64,000 bases of DNA from Syncephalastrum monosporum B8922 (Eukaryota; Mucoromycota; Mucoromycetes; Mucorales; Syncephalastraceae): assembly GCA_000697355.1 (NCBI GenBank), contig JNEN01001282.1, forward strand, positions 124,001-188,000, in the 5' to 3' direction. Position numbers and translations under genes: made by a program. Of the stretch, positions 56,864-64,000 are shown piece by piece. The notes under the pieces are model-generated. The model searched no databases, was not told the DNA's origin, and saw nothing but the letters and a program-made list of their open reading frames with translations. Position 1 is the stretch's first letter. Every line of letters starts with the position of its first letter.

Positions 56864-59101
56864 ATGAGATCATTAAAAACCACTTCTGCCTTGGTACTCC
56901 TTGGCTTGAGTGCTTCCATCACAAACGCCTTCTATCTTCCTGGCGTCGCTCCACACGACTACGAAGACGGCGAAAATGTACCGCTTTATGTCAACAGTCT
57001 GACACCCTTGCCCAACAGTCAACTGAAATCTGTTGTCAGTTACGACTACTACGATCCTCGATTCCACTTTTGTCAGCCGGAAGGCGGTCCGCGTGAACAA
57101 GCGGAAAGCCTGGGCAGTATCCTCTTTGGTGATCGCATCTTTACCTCGGACTTCCAGGTACAGCAAACAGCCTGCGCATAAACAGAAGGCACGCCCACTG
57201 ACTTCCTATATGCGTAGCTTTTTATGGGCAAAGATGAGTCCTGCAAACGCCTGTGTATTACGGAAGCTATTCCGAAACCCGACGCCGACTTTATCAACCA
57301 GTGCATTGCCGACGACTACGCTCTGAACTTCGTTGTCGACGGTCTTCCTGCTGCACACATCACTACCGACGAGCACACCAACGAGGAGTACTACAGTATT
57401 GGCTTCCGCCTCGGTGATCCTGCCACCGGCTCGATTGCCCCTTCGCTCAATAACCACTATGAAATTAACATTGACTACCATGAGCGCCCAGACAACAAGA
57501 AGCGCGTGGTGGGTGTCGTTGTCCGTCCTTACAGCCGCAACACGGAAGTAGATGACGAGGGCAAGCCCATCTGTGAAGCAGACGACACGCCCTTCCGTCT
57601 GGATGCTGATAAGAAGAACGTTGTTTACACCTACAGTGTGCATTGGCGTGTAAGTGTCGCTGCGAAGCTATCCATTTTGCAGGATAGCTCATCTGAGTGC
57701 TAGGTATCCTCCACCGCTTGGGCTACGCGTTGGGACAACTATCTCCATGTCCTCGATCCTTCCATTCATTGGTTCTCGCTTGTCAACTCAATCGTCATTG
57801 TTCTCTTTTTGACCGGCATGGTCGCCATGATTCTTTTGCGCGCTTTGCACAAAGATATCTCGCGCTATAATGCCGTTGACGCTGAAGTAAGTTAGGAGCA
57901 GGCATCTGTCATGTATATCTCTCCATCTACGGTCTGGACTCATATCGTACAAACAGGAGGATGTCCAGGAAGATTACGGATGGAAACTGGTCCACGGCGA
58001 CGTCTTCCGTCCTCCGACTCGTCCCATGTTACTCTCCGTCCTTGTCGGTAGCGGTGCGCAATTAATTGCTATGGCTGCTTTAACACTGGGTAAATCACCA
58101 TCGATGCAGTTCATTATTGTCCAATAGTACTGACCGTCTATAGTCTTTGCCGTACTCGGTTTCTTGTCACCTTCCAACCGTGGCGCGCTTGCCACTGTCA
58201 TGATTATCTTCTTTATGGCGTTCAGCTGCATTGCTGGATATGTCTCGGCTCGTCTGTACAAGATGAATGGCGGTGAGGCCTGGAAGGCTAACATTGCCCT
58301 GACCGCCAGTCTGTTGCCAAGGTAGTAAGATGTCGCAACTGCAGTGTGACCATAGGTCAACTCACATGGTTTGATTCAGTGTAATTGCCGGTACCTTGTT
58401 TGTGCTCAACTTCTTCCTGATCGGCATGAAAGCGTCTGGCGCCGTCCCCTTTGGTACGATGGTTGCCATCGTCAGCATCTGGTTCTTGATTGCCTTGCCT
58501 CTGAGCGTTGTGGGCTCCTACTTTGGCTTCCGCAGACCGCGCATCGAACACCCAGTGCGCACTAACCAGATCCCGCGCCAAGTGCCTGACCAGCCTATCT
58601 ATCTGCGCAGCATTCCCTCTATCTTTATGGGGGGTATCCTTCCCTTTGGTGCCATCTTCATTGAGCTTTACTTTATCATGAACAGCATCTGGTTCCATCG
58701 TATCTACTACGGCATCGGCTTCCTTTTCCTTGTTTTCGTGGTGCTGCTGCTCACTTGCTCGCAGGTGACCATTTTGCTATGCTACTTCCACCTGTGCTCG
58801 GAGGACTATCGGTGGTCGTGGCGCGCCTTCTTTACATCGGGTGCGGGTGGTCTCTATGTCTTCCTCTATTCGGCCTTGTATTATTTTACCAGACTGGACA
58901 TCAACAGCTTCTCGAGCATGATGCTTTATTTTGGATACTCTGGCGTCATTTCTCTACTTTTCGGTCTGCTGACAGGTAATATGTTTGGCATAGTCTGTCG
59001 GCGAACATTCGCTTACCTAGGGGTTTCTATTAGGTGCGGTGGGCTACTTAAGCTGCCTCTACTTCCTGCACAAGATCTTTTCAAGCATCAAGGTCGACTA
59101 A
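56864..59101 (+). CDS. Transmembrane 9 superfamily protein (Emp70/TMN-type nonaspanin)
   Basis: Endosome/Golgi nonaspanin involved in sorting and adhesion. Seven exons: 56864-57157, 57218-57649, 57704-57886, 57957-58089, 58144-58321, 58380-58975, 59034-59101; 627 residues. A signal peptide (1-22) precedes [20 protein letters not shown], the family start, then a lumenal domain of about 250 residues. Nine membrane spans follow, with [27 protein letters not shown] [28 protein letters not shown] and IPRQVPDQP. The C-terminus FSSIKVD carries the KxD/E Golgi-retention signal of the family. First of three co-oriented genes; no functional link to them is evident. Confidence 0.94.
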
Positions 59102-59819
59102 AGATACATATCACCATTATCTTAGTAGGCGCATACATTCAATCTAATGACTTCTTTTGAGCAGTACTGCTAATACATTAAATACATGTTATCACAAGCC
59201 GTATTCAGATACTCTTTCTTTACTGACCTCTACTGCTCAGTTCAATCAAACATCGAATGTGTCACAGCTGTGGGTCAGCTTAGTATCCTTTCCCCTTTTG
59301 ATTTCGTGTTTCCTGGGATCCTTTCTTGAGCTTCTTCTGCCGCGTTTAATGAGATGTCCGCGCAAATCAAAAGTTTCAAAGCAAGACAGATAATGCAAAA
59401 ACAAATCTGACCAGTCTTATAATGCAGTCATCAGGAACAATGAAGATAAACATATAATGCAATTAAAATGGTGAAAAAAAAAGAACAAGGAAACGAAGAT
59501 AGAGCATAAAGAAATAATTATGCTCTCATGTTCATCAATATTCAAATTAATCTGAAGGATCAAAACATCCTGAATACACAGTCAATTAATGTTACCGTAC
59601 TGTATGTATATTTGATGCGAAAGTCTCAACACTGCCAATACACATTTGTACGTCAAGCATAAGTGTGTGTCCCAGAAAGGCGCCATTTCGAGCTCCGTAA
59701 ATTAAGACAAACTAAAAATAGTGTGTTGTTCTCTGGATGGGACGAGGTACTGACTGTCTGTTACTTCTGTCCCCTCTCCTTTCCTTACACACACCAACAC
59801 CCAGTACCTTCAATTCGCC
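59102..59819. other. Intergenic between TM9SF and S41-type peptidase genes
   Basis: AT-rich 3' flank, then a C/T-rich leader (59750-59819). A frame at 59157-59393 has no recognised content. Confidence 0.5.
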
Positions 59820-61890
59820 ATGCAGCTGCCTCGTAACCTGCGGTCTACTGCGGGTTACCGGCTGTCCACCGCCGTGGCCCTCCTTCTTGGGTCCGCCATC
59901 ACCGTCGCTGCTGCTGCAAAGGACCCCTGTGCCGCCATCGCAGGCAAATCCATTGCAACCTTTAGCGAAGCCAAAGAATGTCTCGACCACTTTCCTTTCA
60001 ACCAAACCACTGCCAAACAGACCCTAGACACCGTCCGAAAAGTGGTCAACGAGCTTTATGTCTTCAACGTATGTCCTGTTAAACGTCTGCCATCACCCGA
60101 CCTAAAACGTGCCTCGTTTCTCGCATGTAGGAAATTGCTGCTTCTCCACCCGAGATTGAGGGCTTGTCTGTCGTGCCTGTCAACGTTTCTCAGGGTCTCA
60201 ATGTTATCGAGCGTGAAAAGTGGACTTCTGACCGTGCCTTCCAGGACGCGGTTGCCCTTGTTTTGGACAAGGTTGAAGACGCTCACTTGGTACGACTTTG
60301 AAAAGTTTTTTATGATCTCGTTACTTACTCTTTTTTCAATAGGTCTATTCGCCCTTCTGCTATCGCCAGTTCATCTTTTGGCAGCCCATTCAGCTCAACT
60401 CGCTGGTCCGCAACGGTCGTACTGTCATCAACGTTGCCTACGTCAAAGACGACATCTGGTCCGAGGCACAGACTTCGTGGGCTGGCTGCGAGGTGACCCA
60501 CATCGACGATCGCGAGGCCCTCGACATGGTTGTCGATTATGCTGTCAACAACAACGGCGAGAGCAAAGACGTCAACACCTGTTTCAACAATATCATGAAC
60601 ACAAAGAGCTATTTCCACGGCTGGGATGACGGCGCAGATGATCTCGGCTACCATCGTTTCCTGCCCGCCCAGGAGACTCACTCTTACACGCTGCGTTGTC
60701 CCAAGAACGGCACCAAGTCGACCGACGAGCAATATGACGCCCCGTTCACGGTTCATGTACCTTGGGTTGCTCAGGTTCCCCAGGGCTTCAACGATGCTGA
60801 CTCATACTGGTCCAACTATTGCGAATCGCATGCGTCCAAATTCTCTAAACGCAATGGCGAAGAGAGCTTCCAGCTTGTTGATGAAGAGCTCAAGAAAATC
60901 CACGAAGGTCAGGCCTTTGATCTGGCCATCGATGCTGCAGGAGAGAGCACGGGTCGCTACGCCGAGTTTATTCCGCTCGACGGCGAAAACGAAAAGGTCG
61001 GCGTTATTGATATCCAGAGTTTCTCCATCACTCCTGCCGACCGAGACGAGTTCCTCAGCAACTTCACGGCCGGCCTCAAGGACTTTGAGAACCGCGGTAT
61101 CGAAAAGATCATTCTCGATCTGTCCCAGAACGGCGGTGGCGATGCCTGCGCCGGTGAATTCATCATCGATAGCTTCTTTGGTAGCACACCTGACTACCCG
61201 TCTGATGTCAAGTACTCCCCCTTCATGGAGCGTGTCATTAAGAAAGCCTATGAAGTCAAGTCGACCAAGTGGTACGACTACCGTCCCATGGACAAGAAGT
61301 ACGACGGCTCTGAGTGGTTCACCAAGACGGTCAAGGAGACCCGTGGCAAGGAGCAGGTGGAATTCTCCCAACCCATCACGCTCAGTTGCGACAACTGGAG
61401 CAATGGTGCCAAGCCTTACAACAACACGCGCTGGAAAGGCTCGGATGTCCTGATTCTGTCGGATGGCCGCTGTGGCTCGACGTGTGCCATTGTCGCGTCG
61501 CGTTTGCACCTGTCGCATGATGTGCCCGCCATGGGTCTGGGCGGTATCCGCGGCAACCGTATGCAATTCGCCTCCTTCCCGGGCGGTGAGAGCGATCGTC
61601 TGTCTGGCTTCCTGATGGACTTGGCCAGTCTGGGTCTCCAGGACGACCCTGATGCTCCTCAGCCTTTCCCAGAGCGCGCCGACATGGGCTGGACGTTCCG
61701 GGAGGTGTACCGACCCCTGCCCGACGAAGCCGACATGGGCAAGTCCGAATACCTGCTCGAGTACACCGTCAATAACGCCGACTGCCGTCTCTACTTCAAC
61801 GACGAGAACGCTGATAGCGTTCAGAATGTGTGGAAGCAGGCCGCGCAGATTGTTCGCAAGGGCGAGTGTCCACTTCAGAAAGACAACTAA
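59820..61890 (+). CDS. Secreted peptidase S41-family protein
   Basis: Probable extracellular or vacuolar serine peptidase of the CPP1-like fungal S41 group. Three exons: 59820-60068, 60131-60289, 60343-61890; 651 residues. A signal peptide occupies about residues 1-33 (AVALLLGSAITVAAAA), followed by a Cys-containing domain with DPCAAIAG and AKECLDHFPFN. The middle half resembles the PDZ-like part (EDAHLVYSPFCYRQFIF). The S41 core has VGVIDIQSF, KIILDLSQNGGGDACAG and the nucleophile region LSDGRCGSTCAIVA, where the Ser of GSTCA is the likely catalytic residue. Several NxS/T sites and paired Cys fit secretion. An upstream acidic dehydratase-like function is excluded by these motifs; the substrate is unknown. 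Confidence 0.88.
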
Positions 61891-62306
61891 ATAACAAACA
61901 AGTAGCAGTTAGAATACACAGACGCCATATCGTTTTTCCTTTTTCCCGCTTCACGTTCTCTTCCCTTTTTATCACCAGCCACACCCTGTTTCTCTCTTTC
62001 TGTCTCTTGTATGAGTTTCTCTTTCCCACTGTAAACTATATTTTAATGAAAATCATAAAAAATGCCCACACATACCCGGAAAGTATAGCTTTAGACTGCG
62101 TCATGTGACAGTCTGACTGATTTTCTCGTCGAAAGAAAATGCAAGGATTGATCGCAACCGGATCGCACCGCTGCACTGTCGAATCTCCGCAGATAACAAT
62201 CAAGAACAACCGAAAATGACTCACATCCATTCAGCGTCTGCCCCTTCACCATCTCTCTTTTTCTCTTCTTTACCCTTCTTTTTTTACCTTTCCTCCCCTC
62301 AAAAAG
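61891..62306. other. Intergenic between S41 peptidase and aspartokinase genes
   Basis: 3' flank and promoter; CT-rich leader at 62240-62300. A possible Gcn4-type TGACTC is at 62217-62222, which would suit amino-acid control of the aspartokinase but is a short motif. Confidence 0.45.
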
Positions 62307-63935
62307 ATGCCTCAGCTTGCGTCGCCTGCATCAGAAAAGCATAGCAACAACTCCAACCTGCCTTGGGTTGTGCAGAAATTTGGTGGCACTAGCGTTGGCA
62401 AGTTTCTTGAAAATATCGCTGAACAGGTTGTCAAGTATGTAATCCTTTGAGGCCATGAGCAAAAAAATATACACATATGCTACAAGAAATTAACATCAGT
62501 GATCCATAGGGAATCGCTCCATAGCAACCGGGTGGTAGTAGTCTGCTCTGCGCGTAGTGGCGAGAATAAGCAGACCGGCACGACCAACCGCCTGATCCGT
62601 GCGGCCGACAATGCACTTCAGCCCGGATCGAACGAATTTGTGCAGATCCTCGACGATCTGCTCCAAGACCATTTGCAGGTGGCGGATACCATGGTGCGGA
62701 ATGAGGAGATCCGAGCTTCCCTTAAGAAGGACATTGAGCAAGAGTGTGTCAAACTGCGTTCATTTTTGGAAGCCGCGCAAATTATCAACGAAATCTCGCC
62801 GCGCTCCCGTGACATTATTATTGGCGTCGGTGAAAAGCTCTCGTGCCGCATCGTGGCTGCCGTCCTCCAGGACAGGGATGTCGATGCCACTTTTGTCTCG
62901 TTAGATAACATCGTCGACCGCGAGTTTGAGAGGCTCGATCAGCACTTTTACGATTATCTCGGTACCCGCATGGCTGAGGAGGTCGCCAAGTGCGGCCATA
63001 GCGTGCCCGTCATCACGGGTTTCTTCGGTATCGTCCCTGGCAGTCTCTTGTCCACCGTCGGCCGTGGTTACACCGACCTTTGCGCGGCGCTGACGGCCGT
63101 CGGCCTCGGTGCAGAGGAACTGCAGGTGTGGAAGGAGGTCGATGGTATCTTCACGGCCGATCCGCGCAAGGTCAAGTCGGCCCGTCTGCTGTCCATCATC
63201 ACGCCCGAAGAAGCCTCCGAATTGACGTACTACGGCTCAGAAGTGATCCACCCCTTCACAATGGAGCAGGTCATCCGAGCCCATATCCCTATCCGCATCA
63301 AGAATGTCGAGAACCCGCGCGGCGCTGGCACCGTTGTTTTCCCGGCTCCTGAAAGCGGTAAACGCGATGGCACCTCCACCCCGCCTCAGGTCCTGGCAGA
63401 CAACGGTTATCATCTCGATCTGTCACGCAAGTATCCCACCGCCGTCACGATCAAGGATGGTGTCATTGTCCTAAACGTCCACTCCAACCGCAAGAGCGTG
63501 AGCCACGGCTTCTTTGCTACCATCTTCTCCACCCTCGATCGTTACGGTATCGTCGTCGATTTGATTTCGACTTCAGAGGTGCACGTTTCGATGGCGCTGG
63601 GCGCCGACAGCGGTGAGAAGGACCTGATGCGAGTCATTGACGATCTCAAGTCCGTGGGCCGCGTGGATGTACTGCAAAACATGGCTATCTTGTCCCTTGT
63701 CGGCAAGCAAATGAAAAACATGGTTGGTATTGCTGGTATGATGTTTACCACCCTCGCATCAGCCGGTGTCAACATCGAGATGATTTCTCAAGGCGCTTCC
63801 GAGATCAATATCTCGTGTGTCATTGAGGAAAAGATGGCTGTCGTAGCCATGAACGTTATCCACGATCAACTCCTCTCCAAACGCAGTGCTCTTATCTTAC
63901 CTGCTGTCAAGTCCAGCGCCCTTCTCGTCGATTAG
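62307..63935 (+). CDS. HOM3: Aspartate kinase
   Basis: Phosphorylates L-aspartate, first step toward threonine, methionine and isoleucine; cytosolic and normally feedback-inhibited by threonine. Two exons, 62307-62434 and 62510-63935; 517 residues, against 527 in yeast. The kinase domain starts VVQKFGGTSVGK, then VVVCSARSG, FFGIVPGS with TVGRGYTDLCAAL, and VDGIFTADPRKV; SELTYYGSEVIHPFTMEQ and PIRIKNVENP are typical. Two ACT regulatory domains follow from about residue 390, the second with ILSLVGKQMKNMVGIAG, TLASAGVNIEMISQGASEINIS. Of two AG candidates before exon 2, only 62508-62509 keeps the frame. No homoserine dehydrogenase is fused. Confidence 0.95.
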
Positions 63936-64000
63936 ATACACAAGATTCCCTCTACTCCACTTTCGTCGTTCCCTTCTGCTCCTTCTAGTCCGTTATTTCA

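Noticed and set aside
60802..61566. 254-codon open frame on the minus strand
   Set aside because: Antisense shadow of the S41-type peptidase exon 3; no motif of its own.
1..64000. CRISPR arrays, rRNA, insertion sequences, biosynthetic cluster
   Set aside because: Both strands were read for spaced repeats, transposase or reverse transcriptase motifs, and clustered pathway enzymes; none was found, as expected for eukaryotic housekeeping DNA.

Overview
The window is nuclear DNA of a filamentous fungus, most likely an early-diverging one (Mucoromycota, probably Mucorales). Genes are split by many short GT-AG introns (about 45-90 bases), leaders are pyrimidine-rich, and the set includes fungal markers (class IV chitin synthase, HOM3 aspartokinase, ERG8, a GATA factor). 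Alongside these are genes with animal-like relatives that are rare in Dikarya: a GLUD1-type glutamate dehydrogenase, microcephalin, translin, CacyBP/SIP and an ENOSF1-type L-fuconate dehydratase. The placement is inference from gene content; no marker in the window settles the species.

Layout, left to right: a partial RING-type membrane protein (-); proteasome alpha4 (-); mitochondrial glutamate dehydrogenase (+); a YbaK-type deacylase-like protein (+) convergent with ARMT1 (-), 33 bases between stops; class IV chitin synthase (-); an NAD-binding epimerase-like protein (+); a RhoGEF (-); phosphomevalonate kinase (+); a TRAIP-like RING protein (-); L-fuconate dehydratase (-) divergent from an orphan small protein (+); a membrane sphingomyelinase-like phosphodiesterase (-); BolA (-); a seven-helix receptor (-); a 4.2 kb gene-poor stretch; a coiled-coil membrane protein (+); translin and CacyBP (-); a 3.7 kb gene-poor stretch; a GATA factor (+); two unrecognised proteins (-); a DUF4112 protein, a microcephalin-like protein and TCTP (-); then a co-oriented block of TM9SF protein, S41-type peptidase and aspartokinase (+).

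This is an ordinary eukaryotic gene neighbourhood: no operon, transposon, rRNA, CRISPR or secondary-metabolite cluster was seen. Themes recur without evidence of co-regulation: genome maintenance and SUMO/ubiquitin signalling (TRAIP-like, microcephalin-like with a PIP box, proteasome, RING), protein and tRNA quality control (YbaK-like, translin, ARMT1), and cell wall/membrane (chitin synthase, RhoGEF, sphingomyelinase-like, TM9SF). All exon joins were worked out by hand from splice sites, reading phase and family fit; every listed complete model sums to a whole number of codons.

The most interesting items are a fungal microcephalin with a textbook PCNA-binding motif, a TCTP gene whose last exon begins with the stop codon so that intron retention would add a hydrophobic tail, and several conserved-looking but unrecognised proteins.
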